Source: JAWOLE01 sp035263845
GTDB lineage: Bacteria > Acidobacteriota > Thermoanaerobaculia > UBA5066 > Gp7-AA6
Length of the DNA: 64,000 bases
Reading direction: 5' to 3'
Assembly (NCBI GenBank): GCA_035263845.1
Contig: DATFQY010000005.1
Location: 1-64,000, forward strand
The notes under the pieces are model-generated. The model was not told the origin of the DNA and made no database searches. It saw only the letters and a list, made by a program, of their open reading frames with translations. Shown in pieces: positions 22,879-34,727 of the stretch (position 1 is the stretch's first letter; each line of letters starts with the position of its first letter). Both the position numbers and the translations under genes were made by a program.

Positions 22879-24968
22879 GTGAGGGCCGTGAAGCGCCAGG
22901 ATTTCCTCCTCGAGATCCGGACCGAGGAGATCCCGGCGCCGGTGCTGGGCGCCGCGCGCGAGGACCTCAAGACCCGCGTGACCGAGGAGCTTGCCGAGCA
23001 GGGGCTCGTCCCTGAATCCGCCGAGTCGCTGGCGACGCCGCGGCGGCTGATCGTGATCCTGCGCGGCCTCCCGGACAAGCAGGAGGACAAGCTTTCCGAG
23101 GTGCTGGGGCCGCCGGCCTCGGTGGCCTTCGACGCCGAGGGCAAGCTCACCCGCGCGGGCGAGGGATTCGCGAGGGCGCAGAAAGTGGACCCTTCCGAGC
23201 TCGTCGTCGTCGAGACTCCACGCGGAAAGACCGCCGCCGCGAGGCGAAGCGTCGCCGGGCGGACCGCCGCGGAAGTCCTGGCGGAGGCCGTGCCCCGCGC
23301 GGTCTCGACGCTGACATTTCCCAAGACGATGCGGTGGGGCTCGGGCGAGCGCGTGTTCGTCCGCCCGATCCGCGGCCTCCTGGCGATTCTCGGGGGCCAG
23401 GTCGCTCCGATGGAGGTCCTCGGCGTCCCGTCTTCGGCGTTCACCTCCGGCCACCGCGTTCTCTCCGACGGCGAATTCGCGGTGTCCGGCGTGGAGGACT
23501 ATCTCGGCAAGCTCCGCAGCCACGGCGTCGAGCCGGACGGAGAGGCGAGGCGGGTCCTGATTCTCGACGCCGCGCGCCAGCTGGCGCGGGAGGCGGGAGG
23601 CTCGATCGAGAGCGACGCGGACCTCGCGGCGACGCTGGCGGACCTCGTCGAGTGCCCGGGCGTCGTCCGCGGCTCCTTCGCCGAGGAGTTCCTCGAGCTT
23701 CCCGAGGAGATCACGACGACCGCGATGCGGACCCATCAGAAGTACCTTCCGGTCCGGAGCACCTCGGGCCTGCTGCCGCACTTCGTGGCGGTGATGGACA
23801 ACCGCGAGGACCCGAAGGGCTTTATCGCCCGCGGAAACGAGTGGGTCCTGAACGCCCGGCTCGCGGACGCGCGGTTCTTCTACGACGACGACGTCCGGCA
23901 GAGCCTCGAATCGCGGCTCCCGGAGCTGGCGCGCCTGTCCTTCCACGAGAGGCTCGGGGACTACGCCGGCAAGACCGAACGGCTCGAGAAGCTTTCCGAG
24001 TCCATCGCCCGGGCGGTCGGGCGGGCGGACCTCGCTCCGGCGGTCAGGGCCGCCGCGCGACTCGCCAAGACCGACCTGACGACCAAGATGGTCAGGGAGT
24101 TCACCGACCTCCAGGGCGTCGTCGGCGGGATCTACGCGCGCCGCGAGGGATACCCCGACCCTGTCTGGAAGGCGATCTACGACCAGTACCGCCCGGCCTC
24201 GGCTTCCGACGATCCTCCCAGGGAGGCGCCGGGGGCGATCCTGTCGCTCGCCGACCGGCTGGACACGCTGGCCGGTTTCTTCCAGATCGGCCTCGTTCCG
24301 ACCGGATCGAAAGACCCGTACGGCCTGCGCCGCGCGGCCTACGGAGCGGTCGCGATCATCGCTGAAAGCGCGTGGCGGCTGGACTGGCGGCCCGTCGTTG
24401 CCGGCGCCCTCGCGCTCCACCCCCAGGGCGTCGCCACGCAGGCTTCGGAAGAGACCCTCGTGGAGCTCCAGGCGTTCTTCGCCGAGCGGCTTCGGAACTT
24501 CCTCGAGCGGCGCGGCCACTCCTACGACGAAATCTCGGCGGTGCTGTCGGTGGACGTCTGGAACTTCGCCGACGTCGCCGACCGCGCGGCCGCACTGTCC
24601 GAGGCGAGGAAGGGGACCGACTTCCGCTCGCTGATCCTCGCCTCCAAGCGAATCCGCAACATCGTCGGGGACGAGAGGCCGGGTCCGCCCTCGCCGGAGC
24701 TCTACCGCGAGGACGCGGAGAGGCAACTCGCCGGGGACTTCCTGCAGGCCCGGCCGGTCATCGGGAGGCTGGCGTCGAGCCGGCGCTACCGTGAGGGCCT
24801 GGAGATGATCGCCTCGATCGCCCCGTCGCTCGACCGTTTCTTCGTGGAGGTCCTCGTCAACTGCCCCGAGGAGGAATTGAGGCGGAATCGTCTTGCCCTG
24901 CTCGCTTCGATTCAGGAAGAATTTTCCCGACTCGCGGACTTTTCGGAAATCGTGGTGGAGAAGGACAG

Positions 24969-24972
<4 letters not shown>
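22879..24972 (+). CDS. glyS: Glycyl-tRNA synthetase beta subunit
   Basis: 697 residues, standard length. It opens with FLLEIRTEEIPA, contains TPRRLIVIL and FPKTMRWG, and ends with a helical anticodon-binding region (KRIRNI, then VDRFF-like SLDRFFVEVLVN). An HD-like domain is contained in the middle. The called start is GTG 22879; GTG 22888 (MKRQDFLLEI) fits the family N-terminus equally well. Its stop overlaps ppdK as ATGA. Confidence 0.96.
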
Positions 24973-27682
<2,710 letters not shown>

Positions 27683-27686
<4 letters not shown>

Positions 27687-29338
27687 TCGCGGCGACCGCC
27701 GTCTTCCTGCTCGCACAGACTACCGCCGCAATGACGGAGCCCGCCGACCTCGTTCTCGTCTCGGGAAGAGTCTGGACCGGCGATCCGTCCCGGCCGGAGG
27801 CCCAGGCGATCGCCGTCCGCGGCGGCCGGATCGTCGCGGTCGGATCCGACGCCGAGGTCCGCAAGCTCCAGGGCCCGAAGACGCGGGTGGTCGACGCCGG
27901 CGGACGTCGAGTCGTGCCCGGCTTCATCGACTGCCACACCCACATGACGATGGGCGGCTTCAACCTCCTCGCGGTGGACCTGCGGCACACGAAAGACGAG
28001 GCCGACTTCACGAGGCAGCTCGCGGAGTTCGCCCGCACGCGGCCGCCCGGGCAGTGGATCACCGACGGCGCGTGGGACGAGCAGCAGTGGGCGGTCCCGC
28101 GGCTGCCGACCCGCGCGCTCCTGGATCCCGCGACGGGAGACCGGCCCGTCTGCCTCTCCCGCCAGGACGGACACATGATGGTCTGCAACAGCCTGGCGCT
28201 GAAGCTCGCGAAGATCGGGCGCAGCACGCCCGATCCTCCCGGTGGCGTCATCGTCCGGGACTCCTCCGGCGAGCCGACCGGCGTGCTGAAGGACGCGGCG
28301 ATGGACGCGATTTCCGCGGTTCGCCCGCTGCGGACTCAGGCCGAGATCGCCGAGGCGCTGCGGGCGGCCGTCCGGCACGCCGCGGTCAACGGCGTCACGT
28401 CGGTCCAGGATCTTCCCGGCGGCCCGGGCGACCTGGAGGGCTGGGAGAAGCTGCGGGCGGCCGGCGAGCTGACCGTGCGGGTCAACTACCGCCCGTCGCT
28501 CACGCGCTGGGAGGAAGCCCGCGACCGCCGCGCCTCGATGAAGAACGACGACTGGCTCAAGGTCGGCGGGGTCAAGGGATTCGCCGACGGCTCGCTCGGC
28601 TCCGGAACCGCGCTCTTCTTCGAGCCCTTCACGGACGAGCCCGGAAACTCGGGAGTCTTCGCCGCCGAGGCGATCCCGCTCTCGAAGATGGAGGAGCGCG
28701 TCGCCGCGGCCGATCGCGCCGGGCTGCAGGTCGAGATCCACGCCATCGGCGACCGCGCGAACTTCGAGATCCTGTCGCTCTTCGAGCGGGTCGCGAAGGC
28801 CAACGGCCCGAAGGACCGCCGGTTCCGAATCGAGCACGTCCAGCACCTCCGGCCCGCCGACGTCCCGCGCTTCGGCAGGCTCGGCGTCGTCGCCTCGATG
28901 CAGCCCTACCACTCCATCGACGACGGCCGTTGGGCGGAGAAACGGATCGGGCGCGAGCGGTGCAAGACGTCCTACGCCTACCGCTCGCTCCTCGATTCGG
29001 GCTCGAAGCTCGTCTTCGGATCGGACTGGGACGTAGCGCCGCTTTCGCCGATCGCGGGGATCGACGCCGCCGTGACGCGCCGCACGATCGACGGAAAGAA
29101 CCCGAAGGGCTGGTACCCGGAGCAGCGCATCCGCGTCGACGAGGCCCTGCGCGCCTACACCTCGGACGCAGCCTGGGCGGCCTTCGAGGAGAAAGAGAAG
29201 GGCACGCTGACGACCGGAAAGCTCGCGGACTTCGTCCTCCTCTCCGCCGATCCGCTCTCCATCGACCCGGCGCAGATCGAGAAGGTCGCCGTCGTGACGA
29301 CCGTCGTGGGCGGCCGCGTCGTCTACCAGAGTCCTTAG
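27683..29338 (+). CDS. Amidohydrolase family protein (amidohydrolase 3, YtcJ-like)
   Basis: 551 residues. Metal motif D-C-H-T-H in VVPGFIDCHTHM (about residues 84-95), later HAIGDRAN, RIEHVQHL and SDWDVAPL, and a C-terminal urease-like sandwich strand set (GKLADFVLLSADP). This is the amidohydrolase_3/YtcJ group of zinc or iron metal-dependent hydrolases with poorly known substrates. The N-terminus (ATAVFLLAQTTAAMTEPADLVL) may be a short signal peptide, which would place it in the periplasm; that is inference. Its TAG stop lies in a heptad repeat array. Confidence 0.88.
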
Positions 29339-29406
29339 TCCGTAGTCCTTTGTCCCTGGTCGGGGCGCCGACTTAGACTAGGACCAAGCACTGAGGACGA
29401 AGGACC
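29330..29406. repeat. Inverted pair of heptad arrays between amidohydrolase and mutL
   Basis: Four seven-base units AGTCCTT, AGTCCGT, AGTCCTT, TGTCCCT run from 29330 to 29357. About 21 bases later, four more in the opposite orientation (TAGGACC, AAGCACT, GAGGACG, AAGGACC) occupy 29379-29406. The reverse complement of the second set is of the form NGTCCNN. The upstream gene stop TAG (29336-29338) falls in the first array; mutL starts four bases after the second. The transcript could fold into a long imperfect hairpin. Confidence 0.8.
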
Positions 29407-29410
29407 AGCA

Positions 29411-31135
29411 TTGGCCAAGATCCACCGCCTCGCGAGCGACGTCATCGACCGCATCGCCGCGGGCGAGGTCGTCGAGAAGCCCGCCTCCGTCGTCAAGGAG
29501 CTCGTGGAGAACGCGCTCGACGCCGGCGCGACCCGCATCGACGTGGACCTGGAAGGCGGAGGGATCGAGAAGATCCTGGTGCGGGACGACGGCTGCGGGA
29601 TGTCGGCCGAGGACGCCCGGCTGGCCGTGGAGCGGCACGCGACGTCCAAGATCTCGACCGACGAGGACCTGACCGGCATCCGGAGCTACGGCTTCCGCGG
29701 CGAGGCGCTTCCTTCGATCGCCTCGGTCTCGAAGCTGACCCTGACGACGTCCGACGGCGCGAGCCCGGAGGCGGTTCGCCTTCGCCTCGAGTACGGCGGA
29801 GCGCCGTCGGAGGAGCCCGCCGCGAGGCCGCGCGGGACCGACGTCCTCGTCGAGGGGCTCTTCGCCCACACCCCCGCGCGCCGCAAGTTCCTGTCCAAGC
29901 CCGAGGTCGAGGGCCGCGCCGCCGCGGCCGCGGTGACGAAGGCGGCCCTGGCCAACCCCTCGGTCGCCTTCACGCTGCGGTCGAGCGGCCGGGAGCTTCT
30001 CGAAGCGCCGTCCGCCGTGGACCGGGCCGCGCGCATCCTCCAGGTCTTCGGACAGGAGACCCTCGGGGAGCTCGAGGAGTTCGAGGCCCGCTCCGGCGCG
30101 CTGCGGATCTCCGGCTTCACGACGCGCGGCTCGACGACCTTTCCCAGCCGGCGGTTCCAGTACGTCTTCGTCAACGGCCGGCCGATCGAGGACCGCTCGC
30201 TGACCCGAGCCATCGGCCAGGCTTCCCGGGAGGCGATTCGCACCGACCGCCATCCCGCCGCGTTCCTGTTCCTGGCCGCCGACGGCGGAATCGTGGACGT
30301 CAACGTCTCGCCCGCGAAGACCATGGTCCGCTTCGCCGACGCGGGGACCGCCTACCGCCTCGTCTATCACGCGCTTCTCTCCGCGCTGCTCGCGGGAAAA
30401 GAGGAGCGGCGGTTGAAGCCCGTGCCCTTCGAAGACACCCTCGCCGAGCCGTCGGAGCCTTACGCGGAAGCCCCCTCGGATTCCGCCGCCCGCCCGACGC
30501 CGACGGTCGCGCGGGTTCCCGCTCCGCAGGCGCCGCCCCCGGCGCCGGCGGAAAGACGGCCGCCGGAGATGGTCGCGATCGGGCAGCACCGCGAGTCCTT
30601 CATCCTCGCTTCGGGGCCCGAGGGGCTGCTGATCATCGACCAGCACGCCGCCCACGAGAGAATCCTCTACGAGAGAATCCGGGACCGCATCGGCTCGGGC
30701 CGGGTGCTCTCCCAGAAGCTCCTATTGCGTGCCCTCTTCGAAGCCACGCCGGAGGAGGCGGAAACCCTCGCCTCCGCGTTCGCCGACTTATCGGCCGCGG
30801 GCTTCGAGGTCGAGCCGATGTCCGGGCGATCCTGGGCGATCGCCGCGCTGCCGGCGGAAGCCACGGACCGCGAGCCCGCGGAGACCCTGCGTGAGGTGCT
30901 GGCGGCGCTGGGTGAGCCGGGGAGCTCGGAGACCGTTGCCCGGCGCGACCGGATGGCGGCGAGCCTGGCCTGCCGGTCGGCCGTGACGATCCGCTACCAC
31001 CTGGCGCCGGAGGAAATCCGGCGCCTGCTCGCCGACTGGATCAAGACGGCCGACCGCTTCACCTGCCCGCACGGCCGCCCCGTCGTCCTGTCGATGACCG
31101 AGGAAGAGCTCGAAAAGTACTTCAAGCGGCGATGA
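29411..31135 (+). CDS. mutL: DNA mismatch repair endonuclease MutL
   Basis: 574 residues. The N-terminal GHKL ATPase shows VIDRIAAGEVVEKPASVVKELVENALDAG in outline (E-x-x-x-NALDAGA, DDGCGM, HATSKI, YGFRGEAL). The C-terminal domain carries the endonuclease metal motif D410QHAAHERILYE421 and CPHGRPV, so this is the nicking type found in bacteria without MutH. A Pro-rich linker (about residues 355-385) joins them. The start is TTG 29411; no ribosome site is evident because the repeat array occupies the upstream region. No mutS is in the window. Confidence 0.95.
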   Translation: MAKIHRLASDVIDRIAAGEVVEKPASVVKELVENALDAGATRIDVDLEGGGIEKILVRDDGCGMSAEDARLAVERHATSKISTDEDLTGIRSYGFRGEALPSIASVSKLTLTTSDGASPEAVRLRLEYGGAPSEEPAARPRGTDVLVEGLFAHTPARRKFLSKPEVEGRAAAAAVTKAALANPSVAFTLRSSGRELLEAPSAVDRAARILQVFGQETLGELEEFEARSGALRISGFTTRGSTTFPSRRFQYVFVNGRPIEDRSLTRAIGQASREAIRTDRHPAAFLFLAADGGIVDVNVSPAKTMVRFADAGTAYRLVYHALLSALLAGKEERRLKPVPFEDTLAEPSEPYAEAPSDSAARPTPTVARVPAPQAPPPAPAERRPPEMVAIGQHRESFILASGPEGLLIIDQHAAHERILYERIRDRIGSGRVLSQKLLLRALFEATPEEAETLASAFADLSAAGFEVEPMSGRSWAIAALPAEATDREPAETLREVLAALGEPGSSETVARRDRMAASLACRSAVTIRYHLAPEEIRRLLADWIKTADRFTCPHGRPVVLSMTEEELEKYFKRR

Positions 31136-31143
31136 ATCGCTGA

Positions 31144-31737
31144 CTAGCTGCTCCGCGGCGGCATCCCGATTCCTGACTCGTGCTCCTGGCGCTTGCGTCG
31201 GATGTGGGAGATGACCAGCACGAGGCCGAGCAGGATCAGGGCGAGCGGCCCGCCCCACTCCTCCATGAACGACCAGTCGATGACGATGTAGCGGTCGAGG
31301 ATCCAGAGCACGCCGATCCCGACGAGGATCACGCCCCACGTCAGCCCGCCCGTCCCCTCGGCCTTGCGCAGCTGCGCCGCCGGAGCGAAGCCGCTCTCCG
31401 CGACGGAGCCGCGGTTGATCGCCTTGGCCTGCCTCACCGCGTCGATGATCGCGAAGAACCACACGAAGGCGGTGGCCGGGCCCGAGAGCGCCGCCATGCG
31501 GCCGTGCGAGTTGAAGGCGATCAGGATGCAGAACGCCGCGGCGAAGCCGAACGCTCTCTGGTAGAGGCCCAGGTATAGGTGCCCGAGGCCCGGGAAGATC
31601 GAAAGGAATCCCGCCAGCCCCGCCGACTTCTGCTCGACGAAGACGGGCGCCGTCACGGCCGGGGCCGAGACCGGGGCCGGTGGCGGCGGAGGCGGTGGAA
31701 CGGCCGGGGGAGGCGGAACCGAGGCGTTCTGATCCAT
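31144..31737 (-). CDS. Pro-rich membrane protein, unknown function
   Basis: 197 residues from ATG 31737 (ribosome site AGAGGAG about nine bases upstream). A Pro-rich cytoplasmic N-terminus is followed by about five predicted membrane helices. The segment GFLSIFPGLGHLYLGLYQRAFGF resembles TM2/DUF5668-like domains (key part FPGLGHLYLG), and the ending ILLGLVLVISHIRRKRQ resembles LiaI-type envelope-stress modules. It lies downstream of an ECF sigma/anti-sigma pair on the same strand and could belong to their envelope-stress regulon; that is inference. Confidence 0.72.
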   Translation of the reverse strand: MDQNASVPPPPAVPPPPPPPAPVSAPAVTAPVFVEQKSAGLAGFLSIFPGLGHLYLGLYQRAFGFAAAFCILIAFNSHGRMAALSGPATAFVWFFAIIDAVRQAKAINRGSVAESGFAPAAQLRKAEGTGGLTWGVILVGIGVLWILDRYIVIDWSFMEEWGGPLALILLGLVLVISHIRRKRQEHESGIGMPPRSS

Positions 31738-31763
31738 TGCTCTTTGCTCCTCTTGTGGCGGCT

Positions 31764-32564
31764 TCAGGCCCGCCACACTTCAGTCCGGGTTTCCTCTTTC
31801 CGGAGGTACCCCTTCTCCTCTCCGTTCTTGCCGCGGGAAGGAGGAGGCTGCGATTCGGTTTTCATGACGAGCTGGATGGCCCGCGAGATGGCGGCGCGCC
31901 CGTAGCCGGTCACGTGGCCCTTCCAGACGGCGAGCCTGCGCACCGCGTCTTCCTCGAACGCGCCGATGCGGTCGCCGAGCGACCGTCCGGCCGTTTCCGC
32001 GGACATCTTCGCGGTCTCTTCGAGCCGCGCGACGCCCGCCTTACGCGCGAGATCCGCCGGGTTGAAGCCGGTCAGCATGACGACGACCGCGGCGGCGTAA
32101 GCGAGCGCGATGGCTCCCTTCGGGTTGGCGACTAAGCGCCAGATCGAGGCGCGCGGCTTCTTCTCGGGACGGCTCGCCGCCAGGCGGCCTAGGACCCACG
32201 GCGCCGGCGCCGGAGCGGCCAGGCCGCGCGCGTCCGCCAGGACGCCGGCGGCCTCGGCGCACGCCTCGCAGCGCGAGCGGTGAAAGGCCAGGCGCTCGCC
32301 GTCCGCCGCGGAGATCTCTCCCTCGAGCTCCGCCGCCGCGAGCAGGTCCGCCGCCTCGCAGTCCACCGTCCGCGAGGGGATGGCCTGGAGCGAGGCGATG
32401 AAGAACCGCGAGGCCTCCGGGGTTCGGAGCGTCGAGAAGATCCGCGCCGCCGAGTCGAGGTCGTTTCCGAGCGCCGCGCAGGAAGGGCAGCCGGCCCGGT
32501 GGGCGCGGGCCTCCTCCTCGGGAGCGCCGGCGACGAACAGCCGCTCGAGCTCGCCGCAGCTCAT
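31764..32564 (-). CDS. Membrane-bound anti-sigma factor with two zinc-binding motifs
   Basis: 266 residues. Two anti-sigma zinc motifs (HxxxCxxC type with an upstream Cys) are visible: C3...H22-x3-C26-x2-C29 and a second with DCEAADLL... H-R-S-R-C-E-A-C near residues 67-100. One membrane helix (AIALAYAAAVVVMLTGF, about residue 155) leads to a helical periplasmic part. It overlaps the ECF sigma gene by four bases, the standard arrangement for a cognate pair: the cytoplasmic zinc domain would hold the sigma factor until an envelope signal releases it. Two such motifs in tandem is less common. Confidence 0.78.
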   Translation of the reverse strand: MSCGELERLFVAGAPEEEARAHRAGCPSCAALGNDLDSAARIFSTLRTPEASRFFIASLQAIPSRTVDCEAADLLAAAELEGEISAADGERLAFHRSRCEACAEAAGVLADARGLAAPAPAPWVLGRLAASRPEKKPRASIWRLVANPKGAIALAYAAAVVVMLTGFNPADLARKAGVARLEETAKMSAETAGRSLGDRIGAFEEDAVRRLAVWKGHVTGYGRAAISRAIQLVMKTESQPPPSRGKNGEEKGYLRKEETRTEVWRA

Positions 32565-33169
32565 ACGAATGCCCCCGCCACGGCCGCGATCGACGCGAAC
32601 GTGCCGCCGGAGCTTTCGCGGCGCTCGCGGATCTTCCTCGCGACCTCCGCGCGCGCCCGGAAGAGGCGCGACTTGACCGTCCCGTCCGGCAGCGCCAGCG
32701 CCTGCCCGATCTCCTCATAGGCCATGCCGTCGAGGTCGCGCAGGACCAGGATCTCGGCGAGGTCCTCGGGGATCTCGGCCAGCGCCGAGAAGAGCAGCTT
32801 GGTGCGCTCCTTCTGGAGGGTCTCCGCAGCGGGATCGTCCTGCGAGGTCAAGAGCGGCGCGACCGCGTCGTCGGAGACGAAGCGGAAGGACTTTTCGCGC
32901 TTGCGCCGCCGGTAGCGGTCGATGCAGAGGTTGCGCGAGAGCGACACGATCCAGGCGACCAGGGGGAAGCCGCCGTCGTAGCGGTGGAGGTTCTCGAAGA
33001 TCTTCAGGAAGATCTCCTGAGCCAGCTCCTCGGCGTCCTCCCGCTTCAGCGTGAAGTGGTAGGCGACCGAGTAGATCTTCTGGCCGAAACGGTCCACCAG
33101 CTCCCTCCAGGCCTCGTCTTCCCCCCGCCGGCACCGCTCGACGAGGGCTTTTTCCTCGGTGCCGTTCAT
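32561..33169 (-). CDS. ECF-family RNA polymerase sigma factor
   Basis: 202 residues. Region 2 includes LKREDAEELAQEIFLKIFENLHRY (core AEELAQEIFLKIF) and CIDRYRRRKR; region 4 includes EIPEDLAEILVLRDLDGMAYEEIGQAL and GTVKSRLFRAR. This is the RpoE-like ECF type. It is co-transcribed with the overlapping anti-sigma gene. A good ECF-type promoter upstream suggests autoregulation. The ATG at 33169 is preceded by GGGGGTGA. Confidence 0.9.
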   Translation of the reverse strand: MNGTEEKALVERCRRGEDEAWRELVDRFGQKIYSVAYHFTLKREDAEELAQEIFLKIFENLHRYDGGFPLVAWIVSLSRNLCIDRYRRRKREKSFRFVSDDAVAPLLTSQDDPAAETLQKERTKLLFSALAEIPEDLAEILVLRDLDGMAYEEIGQALALPDGTVKSRLFRARAEVARKIRERRESSGGTFASIAAVAGAFV

Positions 33170-33183
33170 GGGTTCACCCCCAC

Positions 33184-33209
33184 AAAACGCACTTGCGGGA
33201 CAAAAGTTC
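33184..33209 (-). promoter_or_regulatory. Candidate ECF-type promoter of the sigma/anti-sigma operon
   Basis: On the minus strand GAACTT (33209-33204) and CGTTTT (33189-33184) are spaced so that GAAC and CGTT are 16 bases apart, the common ECF arrangement. It lies 15 bases upstream of the sigma start and would make the operon self-activating. Only one instance is seen in the window. Confidence 0.45.
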
Positions 33210-33217
33210 GCAGGGGG

Positions 33218-34591
33218 TCAGGGGCCGCCACGGCGCCTTCCGCCCCGGCGGCGCCGGTGCCGGCGGCCCGCGGGAGCGGCCGGGGGAGGCTGGCCGTGCG
33301 CCGCGATGAAGGCCTGCCGGGACTTCTCCAGCCGGGCCGCCAGGGCCCGCCATTCCCGGACCAGGTCATCCCCCCGGCCCGTGGCCATGGCCCGGAGCTC
33401 GAAGAGCTCGAGGGCCGTCGGGAAGGCCTCGCGGAAGGCGAGGCGGGGAGTGGCCATGCGCGAATCCGGCCGGTGGGACAGCTTCCCCACGATCGCGAGC
33501 GACTGCTTGATCCGGTGAGTCACGGCGTGGGGAAGGGACATCCGGATACCGATCGGCGTGACGAGGTCCTCGAGCAGGCCCCCCAGCAGTCCCGGCGACG
33601 GATCGCCGTCGGGGGCGAGCGAGCGCAGCCGCGCCCGCACGATCGGAAGGAAGAACAGGGCGAACAGCACCGCGTCCTCGAAGGTCCGGCCGCGCCGCCT
33701 CTCCGCGTCGAGAACGTCGAGGAGGGCCCAGAAGAGGTGCCCCGTGCCGTGGGGGTGCTCGGGGTCCGCCTCGCGCAGGACGTCGGCGAGCTCCGGCAGG
33801 AGGACGTCCAGGAGCCCGACCTCGCGCAGCAGCAGGAACGTCGTCAGCGCGTGCCCGCCCTTGAGCGACTGCGACAGCTCCTCGGTGACCCTGGGCGGTG
33901 CGGACTTGATGATCTCGCGCCGGTGGTCGAGGATCGCCTCGTAGGCGTCGGGCGTGATCGCAAAGCCCAGCCGGCTGGCGAACTCCACGGCACGCATCAT
34001 CCGGACCGGGTCCTCGCGGAATCGGATGTCCGGGTCGCCGATCGTCCGGACGAGGCCCGCCTCGAGGTCCTCGAGGCCGCCGACGTAATCGATCACTGAG
34101 TAGTCGGCGATGTTGTAGAAGAGCCCGTTGATCGTGAAGTCGCGGCGCAGGGCATCCTCGCGCGCCGTGCCGAAGACGTTGTCGGAGGTCATCAGCAGCT
34201 CCGGCGCGTCGGGGTCGAGCGGTTCCGGGCGGCGGCGGAACGTCGCGACCTCGATGACTTTCCCCTCGGCGAAGAGGATGTGCGCGAGGCGGAAGCGCCG
34301 GCCGATCAGGCGGCAGTTGCGGAAGAGCCTCCGGACCGCCTGGGGGTGAGCGTCGGTCCCGATGTCGAAGTCCTTCGGCACCCGTCCGAGAAGGAGGTCC
34401 CGGACGCTGCCGCCGACGAGGTACGCCTTGTACCCGGCGCTGGAGAGCCGGTAGAGGACCTTCAGGGCGTCCGGGTCGATTTGCCGCCGGGAGATTGGGT
34501 GCTCGCTGCGCGGCCGGATGCGCGGCGGGGTCTCCGCTGGACTTTCGATGGGGGTTTCCGTGGCCTCCGACGCCGAAGTCGTATCGCTAAT
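33218..34591 (-). CDS. pcnB: Poly(A) polymerase family protein with probable ATT start
   Basis: 457 residues from ATT 34591. The nucleotidyltransferase core has VGGSVRDLLLG (residues 59-69), the catalytic pair D74-F-D76, and LIGRRFRLAHI (95-105), the signature that separates poly(A) polymerases from CCA-adding enzymes. A basic Arg/Gly-rich tail (RRHRRRRGGRRRGG) is also typical. It adds 3' poly(A) tails that promote RNA decay. No ATG, GTG or TTG exists in frame before the catalytic core; GTG 34381 would delete GGSVRD. ATT 34591 is preceded at seven bases by GGAGGAG and about 28 bases by a predicted transcription start. E. coli pcnB is likewise reported to start at AUU. Confidence 0.88.
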   Translation of the reverse strand: MSDTTSASEATETPIESPAETPPRIRPRSEHPISRRQIDPDALKVLYRLSSAGYKAYLVGGSVRDLLLGRVPKDFDIGTDAHPQAVRRLFRNCRLIGRRFRLAHILFAEGKVIEVATFRRRPEPLDPDAPELLMTSDNVFGTAREDALRRDFTINGLFYNIADYSVIDYVGGLEDLEAGLVRTIGDPDIRFREDPVRMMRAVEFASRLGFAITPDAYEAILDHRREIIKSAPPRVTEELSQSLKGGHALTTFLLLREVGLLDVLLPELADVLREADPEHPHGTGHLFWALLDVLDAERRRGRTFEDAVLFALFFLPIVRARLRSLAPDGDPSPGLLGGLLEDLVTPIGIRMSLPHAVTHRIKQSLAIVGKLSHRPDSRMATPRLAFREAFPTALELFELRAMATGRGDDLVREWRALAARLEKSRQAFIAAHGQPPPAAPAGRRHRRRRGGRRRGGP

Positions 34592-34598
34592 CTGGGTT

Positions 34599-34631
34599 CT
34601 CCTCCGCCGCGGCGCGACCGAACGTATTCTA
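34599..34631 (-). promoter_or_regulatory. pcnB -10 box and ribosome site
   Basis: TAGAAT (34631-34626, minus strand) is a good -10 box; the matching -35 is weak. Transcription would start near 34619, leaving a leader of about 28 bases that contains GGAGGAG (34605-34599), seven bases before ATT 34591. A start codon upstream of this point would not be transcribed, which supports ATT. Confidence 0.5.
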
Positions 34632-34658
34632 TCCGAAATGCTTGTCGGAATTGATCTT

Positions 34659-34688
34659 TTGACTTTTCTTCGGGCTCTGCGAAAGAAT
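34659..34688 (+). promoter_or_regulatory. Candidate promoter of the liv operon
   Basis: TTGACT (34659-34664) and AAGAAT (34683-34688) with an 18-base spacer lie about 40 bases before the substrate-binding protein gene. The -35 is strong (five of six), the -10 fair (four of six). Confidence 0.4.
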
Positions 34689-34727
34689 AGCCCGTTTTCC
34701 GGGAATCACCCTCGAGGAGGCGATGCG

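Noticed and set aside
34381..34381. GTG 34381 as the pcnB start
   Set aside because: It would remove the GGSVRD nucleotide-binding motif without which the enzyme cannot work.
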